The notes: generated by a model not told the origin, from the sequence alone. A DNA stretch of 13,519 nt from Acidisphaera sp035272265 (GCA_035272265.1 DATEQV010000350.1:1-13519); one strand, 5' to 3'; shown: positions 1 through 7,432, counted from the stretch's first letter. Translations and numbers: made by a program.

Positions 1-38
1 AATCCTTCAATCAGCGCCACACCATCTTCCTGCGCCAT
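1..38 (-). CDS. possible 5' end of a gene running off the left edge
   Basis: Reading leftward from an ATG at 38, the frame is open to the window edge and encodes MAQEDGVALIEG. An in-frame TAG lies a short way upstream (about 77-79), so this ATG is the first ATG of its frame. I see no convincing ribosome binding site before it. It would lie 112 bp downstream of the lytic transglycosylase gene on the same strand. Twelve residues are too few to name a family. The MAxED beginning loosely recalls translation factor IF-1, but the spacing that follows does not fit well. The competing frame on the plus strand (from base 3, stopping near 137) has no start in the window and is no more convincing. Confidence 0.25.
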   Translation of the reverse strand, partial: MAQEDGVALIEG

Positions 39-136
39 TTTGACAACACCATGAGGTTCCCCATGCCGATTCTAGCCAACCCGATTCCCGTTGACTCGCG
101 AAATCCGCCGGCGCGACGAAACATTTTCAGGCTCTG

Positions 137-162
137 AGCGGCGCGGAGGCTCAAGCGCCGCT
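137..162. terminator. 8-bp perfect hairpin at the end of the transglycosylase gene; weak terminator candidate
   Basis: AGCGGCGC (137-144) and GCGCCGCT (155-162) are perfect inverted repeats with a 10-nt loop. The stop codon of the minus-strand transglycosylase gene falls inside the loop. No run of T follows the stem on the minus strand, so an intrinsic terminator of the classic kind is not shown. It may only be an mRNA 3'-end structure. Confidence 0.3.
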
Positions 163-1443
163 GCCTGGCGGCACGACGAAGCAGTTGCTGCCGATCGCCT
201 GCAGGCGGGCGCACGCCTCGTGCGCGGCCGGCCCGGAGAACCCGGTCAGCCGGGCGCGAAACACACGCCCGCCCGGCCGGTCGAACGGCTGCACCGATGC
301 CTGCACGCCTTGCAGGTTCGCGCCTTGGCGGGCCCCTTCCATCGCCAGCCGGGCGAGTACCGGGCTCGCGTAGGCGCCGACCTGGATGCCCCAGTCGCCG
401 GGGGCCGTGCGCGCCGTCGCGGTGACGATCGCCGCGGAGCGCACACCGGCGACGTTCGGCCCGCGCCCGTCGGCGTACGGGGTGCCCGCCACGAGGCGGT
501 ACTCGGGGGAATGCGGACGTCCGGCCATCGCGGGCGGCGGAGCCGGAGGCAGCGGGATCGGCCCGGCTGATGACCGCTGCGGCGGCAGCGGCGGCGACGC
601 GACCGGTGGCGATGCGACCGGCCGGGGCGCGACCGGCGGCGGCTCGGCCGGCAGCGGCGCGGCGGGCAGGGCAGCGGCGACCACCGTGCGGTCCTCGCCC
701 AGTGCGGTTTCGGTCTGCGCGGTTTCGCTCTGCGGGGGGGCGGCGACCGGCGCGATCACCTGGGCGGCGGTCTGCACGACGGCGGGACGGTCGTCCGGCA
801 CCGGCTCGACATAGCTCGGCGGGATCGGCTCGAACGCCGGCTCCGGCGCCGCGGAGGCATACTGGACCGGCGCCGATGACGCGCCCGCCTCCGCCGGCCC
901 CAGCCGCGGCGAGATCGCCGCCATGTAGTTGACCGTCTCGACCGGCAGCCCGCCACGGCCGGCCAGGTAGGCGTCCATCCGCCCGGGCCCCGCATTGTAG
1001 GCGGCCAGGAAGCCGGGGCTTCCGTAGCGCTCGTACATCTCCCGGATGTACGCCGTACCGGCCATGATGTTGTCGTGCGGGTCGTACGGGTCGGACCCCA
1101 GGCCGTAGCGGGAGGCCAGCGTGTCATAGGTCGCCGGCATCACCTGCATCAGCCCGGCCGCCCCGGCCGACGACGTGATCGGCTCGCCGTTCAGGTACTG
1201 ATGCCCGCCGCTCTCCTGGCGCATCACCGCCCGGATCCACTGCTCGGGCAGGTGGAACCTCGCGGCGGCCTCCTTGATGTACGGCCCCCACGGGTCGCTG
1301 GGCGGCCCCGGCGGGTTGTAGTCGTGCCGCCGCGCGTAGCCGCCGCTGGTGCTCCCGCCACCCCCGCCGTGACTGCACGCCGCCAGCAGAGCAGCGACCG
1401 CCAGCACAACCGCGACCGATCGAACCCGTACTGAGCCCTGCAT
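151..1443 (-). CDS. lipoprotein lytic murein transglycosylase with SLT and SPOR domains
   Basis: The predicted product is 430 aa and is probably anchored to the outer membrane, where it would cleave the glycan strands of peptidoglycan. The ATG at 1443 is chosen over an upstream in-frame TTG (1449) because AGAGG lies six bases before it. Residues 1-23 are a lipoprotein signal with lipobox LAAC (Cys23), followed by a glycine-rich stretch. The SLT domain spans about 49-182. It has the catalytic Glu77 in MRQESGG, the AGLMQVMP motif near 96-103 and the AAYNAGPG motif near 147-154, as in the Slt70-like family. Residues 190-345 are a Pro/Ala-rich linker with VAxxP repeats. The last 80 residues, starting WGIQVGAYAS, form a SPOR domain, a module known to bind denuded glycan at division sites. 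The combination suggests septal or daughter-cell wall remodelling. The family call is firm; the septal role is inferred. Confidence 0.92.
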   Translation of the reverse strand: MQGSVRVRSVAVVLAVAALLAACSHGGGGGSTSGGYARRHDYNPPGPPSDPWGPYIKEAAARFHLPEQWIRAVMRQESGGHQYLNGEPITSSAGAAGLMQVMPATYDTLASRYGLGSDPYDPHDNIMAGTAYIREMYERYGSPGFLAAYNAGPGRMDAYLAGRGGLPVETVNYMAAISPRLGPAEAGASSAPVQYASAAPEPAFEPIPPSYVEPVPDDRPAVVQTAAQVIAPVAAPPQSETAQTETALGEDRTVVAAALPAAPLPAEPPPVAPRPVASPPVASPPLPPQRSSAGPIPLPPAPPPAMAGRPHSPEYRLVAGTPYADGRGPNVAGVRSAAIVTATARTAPGDWGIQVGAYASPVLARLAMEGARQGANLQGVQASVQPFDRPGGRVFRARLTGFSGPAAHEACARLQAIGSNCFVVPPGSGA

Positions 1444-1586
1444 GGGCAACCTCTAGTCAGGTCTGAGCAAAGTCCACTATGTCCCGAAAATGGGCGAAAA
1501 GGTCTAACGCCTCTTGTCGCGGACGGCAGTTCGGCCGAAATCCTCGCCGATAGTTGCACGCAAGACACGCTGGAGAGGGGGTTGCC
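1444..1586. promoter_or_regulatory. intergenic region between divergent transglycosylase and thiolase genes
   Basis: These 143 bp separate two genes transcribed away from each other, so they must hold both promoters. An imperfect direct repeat, CCCGAAAATGG then GGCGAAAAGG, occurs near 1483-1502. A TTGTCG hexamer at 1514-1519 could be a plus-strand -35 box, but I see no convincing -10 partner. The only clear elements are the ribosome binding sites at the two ends: AGAGG for the minus-strand gene and GGAGAGGGG at 1572-1580 for the thiolase. Exact promoter positions cannot be given. Confidence 0.35.
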
Positions 1587-2759
1587 ATGTCTGAGGCCTG
1601 CATCGTCGGCTGGGCGCACAGTCAGTTCGGCAAGCTGGACGACCCGGACGTCGAGAGCCTGATCGGGCGCGTCGCCCGTGCGGCCATCGAGGACGCCGGC
1701 GTCGCTCCCGGCGAGATCGACGGCGTGTTCGTCGGCCTGTTCAACGCCGGCTTCGACAAGCAGGACTTCCCAAGTTCACTGGTGATGCAGTCGGTCCCCG
1801 AACTGCGCTTCAAGCAGGCGACCCGCTACGAGAATGCCTGCGCGACCGGCACCGCCGCGATCCACGGCGCCAGGGACTTCCTCGCCGCCGGCCGCGGCCG
1901 GTTCGCGCTGGTGATCGGCGCCGAGAAGATGACGGCGCTGCCCACCGCCCAGATCGGCGACATCCTGCTCAACGCCTCCTACCGGAAGGAGGAGGGCGAC
2001 ATCCCGGCAGGCTTCGCCGGCGTGTTCGGGCGGATCGCCGAGACCTACTTCCAGCGCTACGGCGACCAGTCCGACGCACTGGCGACGATCGCGGCGAAGA
2101 ATCACCACAACGGCATCGACAACCCGTACGCGCAGATGCGCAAGGATTTCGGCTACGAGTTCTGCCGGCGGGTGTCGGAGAAGAACCCGTACGTCGCCCC
2201 GCCGCTCAAGCGCACCGACTGCTCGCTGGTCTCCGACGGCGCGGCCGCGCTCGTGCTGACCGACGAGGAGACCGCGCGCACGCTGGCCAAGGCCGTTCGC
2301 TTCCGCGCCGCCGTGCAGGTCAACGACTTCCTGCCGATCAGCAAGCGCGACATCACCCAGTTCGAGGGCGCGCACGAGGCGTGGCTGCGCGCGCTGTCGC
2401 AGTCCGGCCTGCGTCTCGACGACCTCGATTTCGTCGAGACGCACGACTGCTTCACCATCGCCGAGCTGCTCGAATACGAGGCGATGGGCCTGACCCCGCG
2501 CGGCCAGGGCGCGCGCGCGGCGCTTGAAGGCTGGACGCAGAAGGATGGCCGGCTGCCGATCAACCGCTCGGGCGGGCTGAAGGCGAAGGGGCATCCGATC
2601 GGCGCGACGGGCGTGTCGATGCACGCGCTGACCGCGATGCAGCTCACCGGGCAGGCGGGCGACATGCAGCTGCCAAAGGCGGATGTCGGCGCCGTGTTCA
2701 ACATGGGCGGGGCCGCGGTCGCCAACTACGTGTCCATCCTCGAAGCCGTTCGCGCTTGA
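1587..2759 (+). CDS. SCP2-type thiolase / acetyl-CoA acetyltransferase family protein
   Basis: The predicted product is 390 aa, the usual thiolase length. ATG 1587 is preferred to the upstream in-frame start because GGAGAGGGG lies six bases before it. The nucleophilic Cys85 sits in ENACATG. HDCF occurs at 286-289 and GHPIGATG at 335-342. The C-terminal position that is CxG in classic degradative thiolases reads FNMGGAA here and has no Cys. In the SCP2/SCP-x thiolase group the second catalytic Cys is supplied by the HDCF loop (Cys288 here), so the enzyme is probably active. Expected chemistry is CoA-dependent cleavage of a 3-oxoacyl-CoA, or the reverse condensation. Its stop codon overlaps the TTG start of the acyl-CoA synthetase gene, which points to joint expression. 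No DUF35/OB-fold partner, common beside such thiolases, is seen in this window. The natural substrate is unknown. Confidence 0.9.
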   Translation: MSEACIVGWAHSQFGKLDDPDVESLIGRVARAAIEDAGVAPGEIDGVFVGLFNAGFDKQDFPSSLVMQSVPELRFKQATRYENACATGTAAIHGARDFLAAGRGRFALVIGAEKMTALPTAQIGDILLNASYRKEEGDIPAGFAGVFGRIAETYFQRYGDQSDALATIAAKNHHNGIDNPYAQMRKDFGYEFCRRVSEKNPYVAPPLKRTDCSLVSDGAAALVLTDEETARTLAKAVRFRAAVQVNDFLPISKRDITQFEGAHEAWLRALSQSGLRLDDLDFVETHDCFTIAELLEYEAMGLTPRGQGARAALEGWTQKDGRLPINRSGGLKAKGHPIGATGVSMHALTAMQLTGQAGDMQLPKADVGAVFNMGGAAVANYVSILEAVRA

Positions 2760-4297
2760 TCCCGACGTCGAACCTCGCCGCACTCGCGCTCGGTGCGGCG
2801 AGGCGCTTTCCGGACCGCGACGCGCTGATCTGGCGCGACCGCGCGTGGTCCTGGGCGGAGCTCGACGAGCGCATGCGGCGCGCCGCGACCGGGCTGGTGG
2901 CGCGTGGCCTGCGTCCGGGCGACCGCGTGCTGGTGCACGCCCGCAACTCGAACGCGCTGTTCGAGAGCATGTGGGCGACGTGGATGGCGAGCGGCGTGTG
3001 GGTGCCGACCAACTTCCGCCTCACGCCCACCGAGGTCGCGTATCTCGCCGAGAACTGCGGCGCGGTGCTGCACATCATCGACGACGCCTTCCCCGATCAC
3101 GCCGCCGCCGCGCGCGACGCCAACCGGGTTATGCGGGCCGAGATTGCCATCCCGCACGGCTGGGAGGAGCTGGCGACGTCCGGTGCGGCGCGCGATGCGG
3201 CGGCCGATGTCGATCGCGACGATCCGTGCTGGCTGTTCTACACGTCCGGCACCACGGGGCGGCCGAAGGGTGGCGTGCTGACGCACGGGCAGATGAACTT
3301 CGTGGTGACCAACCACCTCGCCGACCTGATGCCGGGCCTGACGCATCACGACGCCTCGCTGGTGGTCGCGCCGCTCTCGCACGGCGCGGGCGTGCACCAG
3401 CTCTCGCCCGCCTCGCGCGGCGCGCCGACGATTCTGATGCCGGGCGAGCGGCTGGACGTGCCGGAGGCGTGGCGGCTGATCGAACGCCATCGGGTGACCA
3501 ACCTGTTCACCGTGCCGACGATCCTGACCATGCTCACGCGGGACGAGGCGGTGGACCGCCACGACCACAGCGCGCTGCGCTACGTCATCTACGCGGGCGC
3601 GCCGATGTACCGCGCCGATCAGGTGCACGCGCTGCGCAAGCTCGGTCCTATTCTGGTGCAGTATTTCGGCCTTGGCGAGGTCACCGGCAACATCACCGTC
3701 CTGCCGCCGCACTGGCACAGCGAGAACGACGACGGGTTCCCCGTCGGCACCTGCGGCTACGCGCGCAGCGGCATGGACATCGCGATCCTCGATCTCGATG
3801 GCCGTCCTCTGCCGCCCAACGAGACGGGCGAGATCTGCGTGCGCGGGCCCGCCGTGTTCGCCGGCTACTGGAACAACCCCGAGGCCACCGCGGAGGCGTT
3901 CGCGCACGGCTGGTTCCACACCGGCGACCTCGGCCATCTCGACGCGCGCGGCTTCCTGTTCATTACCGGCCGCGCGTCCGACATGTACATCTCGGGCGGC
4001 TCGAACGTGTATCCGCGCGAGATCGAGGAGGCGCTGCTGACGCACCCCGCCGTTGCCGAGGCGTGCGTGCTCGGCCTGCCGCATCCGAAGTGGGGCGAGG
4101 CGGGCGTGGCGGTTCTGGTGTCGCGCGAGACGGTCGAGGTCGAGGCGCTGATGGCGCACCTCGCGCCGCGCCTGTCGCGCTACAAGCTTCCCGCTCGCGT
4201 GGTGTTCTGGCCGGAGTTGCCGAAGTCCGGCTACGGCAAGGTGCCGAAGAAGGACGTGCGCGCGCGGCTCATCGAGGAGGGCGTCGGCTTTGACTGA
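2756..4297 (+). CDS. AMP-forming acyl-CoA synthetase (fatty-acid/aryl-CoA ligase family)
   Basis: The predicted product is 513 aa, typical of the ANL adenylating enzymes, which make an acyl-AMP and then an acyl-CoA from a carboxylic acid, ATP and CoA. The P-loop TSGTTGRPK is at 163-171, YFGLGEVTGN at 303-312 replaces the usual YGxTE region, the TGD hinge motif is at 389-391, and SGGSNVYPREIEEAL at 413-427 is typical of the family. The C-terminal catalytic lysine is Lys495 in GYGKVPKK. The start is taken as TTG 2756, which overlaps the thiolase stop as TTGA. The conserved N-terminal part of the family begins almost at once, leaving little room for a later start. It is co-transcribed with the thiolase and overlaps the next gene by eight bases. 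Together with the thiolase it suggests side-chain or ring-derived acid degradation. Substrate length cannot be read from the sequence. Confidence 0.92.
   Translation: MIPTSNLAALALGAARRFPDRDALIWRDRAWSWAELDERMRRAATGLVARGLRPGDRVLVHARNSNALFESMWATWMASGVWVPTNFRLTPTEVAYLAENCGAVLHIIDDAFPDHAAAARDANRVMRAEIAIPHGWEELATSGAARDAAADVDRDDPCWLFYTSGTTGRPKGGVLTHGQMNFVVTNHLADLMPGLTHHDASLVVAPLSHGAGVHQLSPASRGAPTILMPGERLDVPEAWRLIERHRVTNLFTVPTILTMLTRDEAVDRHDHSALRYVIYAGAPMYRADQVHALRKLGPILVQYFGLGEVTGNITVLPPHWHSENDDGFPVGTCGYARSGMDIAILDLDGRPLPPNETGEICVRGPAVFAGYWNNPEATAEAFAHGWFHTGDLGHLDARGFLFITGRASDMYISGGSNVYPREIEEALLTHPAVAEACVLGLPHPKWGEAGVAVLVSRETVEVEALMAHLAPRLSRYKLPARVVFWPELPKSGYGKVPKKDVRARLIEEGVGFD
4276..4280 (+). promoter_or_regulatory. 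ribosome binding site deciding the TTG start at 4290
   Basis: GGAGG lies inside the 3' end of the acyl-CoA synthetase gene, nine bases before the TTG at 4290. No ATG or GTG in that frame could include the conserved HxH motif of the next protein, so this site supports TTG as the real start. Confidence 0.6.
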
Positions 4298-4649
4298 CCC
4301 GCACCGCATCACCGAGTACCACGCGCACATCTACTACGACCCCGGCACCCGCGACGTCGCCGCCGTGGTGCGCGCGGAGATCGAGGAACGCTTCACCGTC
4401 CGCATGGGCCGCTGGCACGACGTGCCGGTCGGCCCGCATCCGCGCGCGATGTATCAGGTGGCGTTCAAGCCCGAGGTGTTCGCCTCGTTCGTCCCGTGGC
4501 TGATGCTCAACCGCCGCGGCCTGACGGTGCTCGTGCACCCCGAGACCGGCCGCCCCCGCGACGACCACCTGTCGCACGCGCTGTGGATGGGTGCCGTGTT
4601 GCCGCTGAACGCCGCAATCCTGCCCGAGACCGATACGGCGACTGCGTGA
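4290..4649 (+). CDS. DOPA 4,5-dioxygenase family protein
   Basis: The predicted product is 119 aa, the normal size for this small family. Characterised fungal and bacterial members open the catechol ring of DOPA or related compounds using iron. The hallmark EYHAHIYYD lies at 9-17 (His11, His13). GPHPRAMYQVAF with His50, VHPETG with His83 and DHLSHALWMG with His93 and His96 are also family signatures and probable metal or substrate ligands. The start is TTG; the first in-frame ATG would remove the HxH motif. The gene overlaps the acyl-CoA synthetase gene by eight bases and has an internal GGAGG ribosome binding site. It may act on a catechol intermediate handled by the thiolase and ligase, but many family members are uncharacterised, so the substrate is unknown. 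Confidence 0.85.
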   Translation: MTDPHRITEYHAHIYYDPGTRDVAAVVRAEIEERFTVRMGRWHDVPVGPHPRAMYQVAFKPEVFASFVPWLMLNRRGLTVLVHPETGRPRDDHLSHALWMGAVLPLNAAILPETDTATA

Positions 4650-4667
4650 GTTCCGTTCGCAACAATC

Positions 4668-4765
4668 CCGTCATTGCGAGCGCAGCGAAGCAACCCAGGG
4701 CCGCGTAACAAACATCTGCCGCGCGGCCCTGGGTTGCTTCGTCGCTGCGCTCCTCGCAATGACGG
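4668..4765. repeat. long imperfect palindrome (REP/MITE-like), possible bidirectional terminator
   Basis: The left arm 4668-4705 (38 bp, starting ccgtcattgcgagcgcagcg) is matched by the reverse complement of 4722-4765 (44 bp), apart from two 3-base additions in the right arm. A 16-base A-rich loop (4706-4721) separates them. It sits between the end of the plus-strand thiolase operon and the end of the minus-strand ABC exporter gene, where a strong stem-loop could stop transcription from both sides. The arm sequence resembles dispersed intergenic repeats known from many Alphaproteobacteria. No transposase is nearby, so if mobile it moves in trans. Confidence 0.8.
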
Positions 4766-4791
4766 TCTGGGTCGCGCGGCTTAAGCTCTCA

Positions 4792-6612
4792 TCACTCCGC
4801 CGGCACCGGCGTCACGTCCACGATCTGCCCCGGGCGGCCCGGTTCGCGGCGGAAGTCCAGGCGTCGGGTGTGGAACTGCGCGATCGACGTGCGGTGCGCG
4901 ATGGACACCAGCGTGGTGCCCGGCAGCTCGCGCCGAAGCATGTCGTACAGCTCCTCCTCGCTCTGCGGGTCGAGGTTGGCCGTCGCTTCGTCCAGGAACA
5001 GCCAGTCGGGCTTGGACAGCAGCGCCCGCGCCACCGCGACGCGCTGCTGCTCGCCGCCGGACAGGCGCGTCGGCCAGTGCTCCTCGATGTCCAGGTCGTG
5101 CACCAGCTGGCCCAGCCCCACCGCGCTCAGCGCGTGTGCGATCTCCGCGTCGGTGAACGCCTCCGCGGCCGCCGGATAGGTCACGACGTGCCGCAGCGTG
5201 CCGAGCGGGATGTAGGCGCGCTGCGGCAGGAACATCGCCGAGCCGCCCGGCATGCTCACCCGCCCGCGCCCGTAGGGCCAGATGCCCGCTAGCGCGCGGA
5301 ACAGCGTCGACTTGCCGCTGCCGCTGCGCCCGGAGATCAGCACCGTCTCGCCGGCCCGCAGCGACAGGTCGGCGTCCTGCACCAGCGGCGTGGCGTCCGG
5401 CAGCTGCAGCGTCACCTTCTCCAGCTGCACCGCGTCGCGGCCGGATACGGGTGCGACGGTCGGGCCGGAGACGTGCTGCGAGTCGTTGATCGCGCGATCG
5501 AACGTCGAGAGACGGGCGACGATCGAGCGCCAGCGCGCCAGCGAGGCGTCCTGCGGCGTGCTGCCCGAATACGCGTTGATGAACCACGACAGCGCCCCCT
5601 GCACCTGCCCGAACGCGCCGACCACGCGTGTGACGCCACCGAGCGGCAGCGCGCCGCCGAAGTAGCGCGGTGCCACCACCAGGAACGGGAAGACGCCCGA
5701 GACCACGTCGACCGCATAGGTGAAGATGTTCAGATACGCGTAGTGCCTGATGAAGCTGTACCAGTTCGCGACCACGCGGTCGAAGCGGCCGCGCAGGTTG
5801 GCGTTCTCCTCCGCTTCGCCGTCATACAGCGCGATGCCCTCGGCGTTCTCGCGCACGCGCACCGCGGCGTAGCGGAAATCCGCTTCCACCCGCTGCTGCA
5901 GGAAGTTCAGCGGGATCAGCGGATGGCCGATCCAGTGCGTCAGCACGGTGAAGATCCCGGCGTACGCGATCGCCACCCACACCATGTAGCCGGGGATGGT
6001 GATGCCCCACAGCGTGATCGGGCCCGACAGCGCCCACAGGATCACGACGAAGCTGACCAGGTTGACCGCATTGGCGATCAGCGAGCGACCGAGGTTGAGC
6101 GTGTTGTCGACGAAGTCGCGCACGTCTTCAGCGATACGCTGGTCGGGGTTGTCGGTCTGCTCGCCGGTGTGCTCGGTCGCCAGCGCGATGCGGTAGTACG
6201 CCTTGCCGCTCAGCCAGCGGTCCACGTAGTGGCGCGTCAGCCAGTTGCGCCAGCGGATCTGCAGCCACTGCGTCGCATAGATGCGCAGCGTGTAGATCAC
6301 GATCGCCGCCGTCGCGAGGATGATGAAGCCGGGCAGGAACCCGTCCTCGTCGTGGTCCCAGGTCAGGAACAGCTTGAAGAACGTCACGCTGTCCTTGGCT
6401 TGCAGGCTGTTGAACAGCGCGCCGTTCCATCGATTGAGGATGACGTTGATCCGCACGCCGAGCACGCTGAGGCCGAGCACGGCCACCACCAGCCCGATCG
6501 CGATCCATTTCTCTTCCGACGTGAAATACGGCTTCGCCAGCCGCCAGGTGTCCCGCACGAACTGGCCGAAGCGGCGCATGGCGGTGTCGTCGGATTTAGC
6601 GATCTGCAGCAT
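4792..6612 (-). CDS. SbmA/BacA-like ABC exporter, fused membrane and ATPase domains
   Basis: The predicted product is 606 aa and combines an ABC_membrane_2 (SbmA/BacA-type) domain with an ATPase domain, as in the YddA/ExsE-like group. The membrane part (about 1-350) has hydrophobic segments near 36-55, 94-112, 178-196, 205-226 and 296-320. It also carries the group's NPDQRIAEDVRDF (155-167) and EADFRY...RENAE (243-258) signatures. The ATPase part has Walker A GRSGSGKST (428-436), Q-loop Gln464, signature LSGGEQQR (517-524), Walker B WLFLDEAT with Glu542, and His573, so it looks fully functional. The ATG at 6612 has AGGGA eight bases before it and overlaps the DUF1499 gene by 17 bp. Relatives handle peptides, cobalamin-like molecules or very-long-chain lipids. 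The substrate here is unknown. Confidence 0.92.
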   Translation of the reverse strand: MLQIAKSDDTAMRRFGQFVRDTWRLAKPYFTSEEKWIAIGLVVAVLGLSVLGVRINVILNRWNGALFNSLQAKDSVTFFKLFLTWDHDEDGFLPGFIILATAAIVIYTLRIYATQWLQIRWRNWLTRHYVDRWLSGKAYYRIALATEHTGEQTDNPDQRIAEDVRDFVDNTLNLGRSLIANAVNLVSFVVILWALSGPITLWGITIPGYMVWVAIAYAGIFTVLTHWIGHPLIPLNFLQQRVEADFRYAAVRVRENAEGIALYDGEAEENANLRGRFDRVVANWYSFIRHYAYLNIFTYAVDVVSGVFPFLVVAPRYFGGALPLGGVTRVVGAFGQVQGALSWFINAYSGSTPQDASLARWRSIVARLSTFDRAINDSQHVSGPTVAPVSGRDAVQLEKVTLQLPDATPLVQDADLSLRAGETVLISGRSGSGKSTLFRALAGIWPYGRGRVSMPGGSAMFLPQRAYIPLGTLRHVVTYPAAAEAFTDAEIAHALSAVGLGQLVHDLDIEEHWPTRLSGGEQQRVAVARALLSKPDWLFLDEATANLDPQSEEELYDMLRRELPGTTLVSIAHRTSIAQFHTRRLDFRREPGRPGQIVDVTPVPAE

Positions 6613-7093
6613 TCGTTGTCCCTAAGGCGCGGTCGAGCGCGGCCAGCCAGGTTTTGACGCGTCCCCGGTTCACCCGGAAATCGCCCTCTCCGTAAACGCT
6701 CGCGGAGTAGAGGATGAGCAACGCCCCACCCCCCGGCCGAGGCAGCGCCTGCGCGCTGACCAGGTCGGGAAAGTTGAACACCCGGCTGCGCGCGACCCAG
6801 TCGGTGCGGTCCGGCTGCCCGGCGGGCGACGGGCGGGCATACACGCGGATCTGCTGATCCGCCACGCCCTTGAGGTCGGCGATCAGCTCGGCGGGCGGAA
6901 CCGCGTAGGGATGCGTGGTGATGTCCGGCGCCGGGCCGCTGTCTGGCATGAACCCGGCGGGGGCGGCGAGGGAGGTGTTCGGGGTGCCGGGCCGTGCCAG
7001 GTGCAGCAGGTCCGGCGGCGGCGGCACGCCGTTGGCGCCGGACGCGGCGCAGGCGGGCAGCAGCAGCCCGAGCAGCCACGCGAACGGCGTCAT
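6596..7093 (-). CDS. DUF1499-domain lipoprotein
   Basis: The predicted product is 165 aa. The start is ATG 7093 rather than the longer frame from 7243, because the longer version would overlap the DUF3253 gene by 150 bp. The chosen ATG makes an exact ATGA overlap with that gene's stop, as expected for translational coupling. The N-terminus MTPFAWLLGLLLPAC is a short lipoprotein signal with the possible lipobox LPAC (Cys15); proline there is unusual, so lipidation is likely rather than certain. The rest matches DUF1499: ITTHPY near 58-63, ARSRVFNFPD near 101-110, and the C-terminal YSASVYGEGDFRVNRGRV block. The domain has no established function. It lies directly before the ABC exporter and overlaps it by 17 bp, so a periplasmic accessory role to the exporter is a reasonable guess. 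Confidence 0.85.
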   Translation of the reverse strand: MTPFAWLLGLLLPACAASGANGVPPPPDLLHLARPGTPNTSLAAPAGFMPDSGPAPDITTHPYAVPPAELIADLKGVADQQIRVYARPSPAGQPDRTDWVARSRVFNFPDLVSAQALPRPGGGALLILYSASVYGEGDFRVNRGRVKTWLAALDRALGTTNAADR

Positions 7094-7347
7094 TCCGGCG
7101 CGGCCTGCCTTGCTCGCAGGCGGATCACGCCCTTGATCTCGGCTGTCGGATCGACGGGGCGACCCTTGCGCAGGATGTCGATCTGTCCCGCCTGCGCCAG
7201 CCGTGCTGCGGCGCGGCGTACCGGCGTCATCAGCCCGCGCCATGCATCGGGATCGAGCGCGCCCGCGACCTCGCTGGGGCAGATCGACCTGTCCGCGCCG
7301 CGCGCCGTCACTTGCCGCAGGATCTCCGACTCGATGCGGGCGCTCAT
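7090..7347 (-). CDS. DUF3253 winged-helix-like protein
   Basis: The predicted product is 85 aa. ICPSEVAGAL, WRGLMTPVRRAAARLAQAG and ILRKGRPVDP are the conserved blocks of DUF3253, a short family predicted to have a winged-helix fold. The ATG at 7347 is preceded by GAGG at eight bases. Its TGA stop overlaps the ATG of the DUF1499 gene (ATGA). It is the first gene of the three-gene group with the DUF1499 lipoprotein and ABC exporter, so it could be a DNA-binding regulator of that group. No DNA-binding role has been shown for the family to my knowledge. Confidence 0.85.
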   Translation of the reverse strand: MSARIESEILRQVTARGADRSICPSEVAGALDPDAWRGLMTPVRRAAARLAQAGQIDILRKGRPVDPTAEIKGVIRLRARQAAPE

Positions 7348-7432
7348 GGGCGCGACCTCATGCCGGCCGACATGGCCCGTGATCGGCGGGGCGGCAAGTT
7401 ACCCTGCCGTCATGCCTCATCACGCGTGGCCG
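7348..7432. promoter_or_regulatory. 85-bp gap before the DUF3253-DUF1499-ABC group
   Basis: This is the largest gap in the minus-strand run from 11688 to 4792. It is big enough for a promoter for the three downstream genes. I see no convincing -35/-10 pair and only a weak hairpin (CGGCA...TGCCG read on the minus strand) after the PhzF-family gene stop. Read-through from the PhzF-family gene remains possible. Confidence 0.3.

Noticed and set aside
1..38. Identification of the left-edge fragment as translation initiation factor IF-1
   Set aside because: Only the MAxED start is alike; the following residues are out of step with the IF-1 pattern and too few remain to judge.
2726..4330. A 534-codon minus-strand open frame opposite the acyl-CoA synthetase gene
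   Set aside because: It mirrors a clearly real ligase gene, has a low-complexity Arg/His-rich product and no motif; high GC leaves such frames open by chance.
5473..6657. A 394-codon plus-strand frame opposite the ABC exporter gene
   Set aside because: Same shadow pattern: no ribosome binding site or domain, and the opposite strand carries intact ABC motifs.
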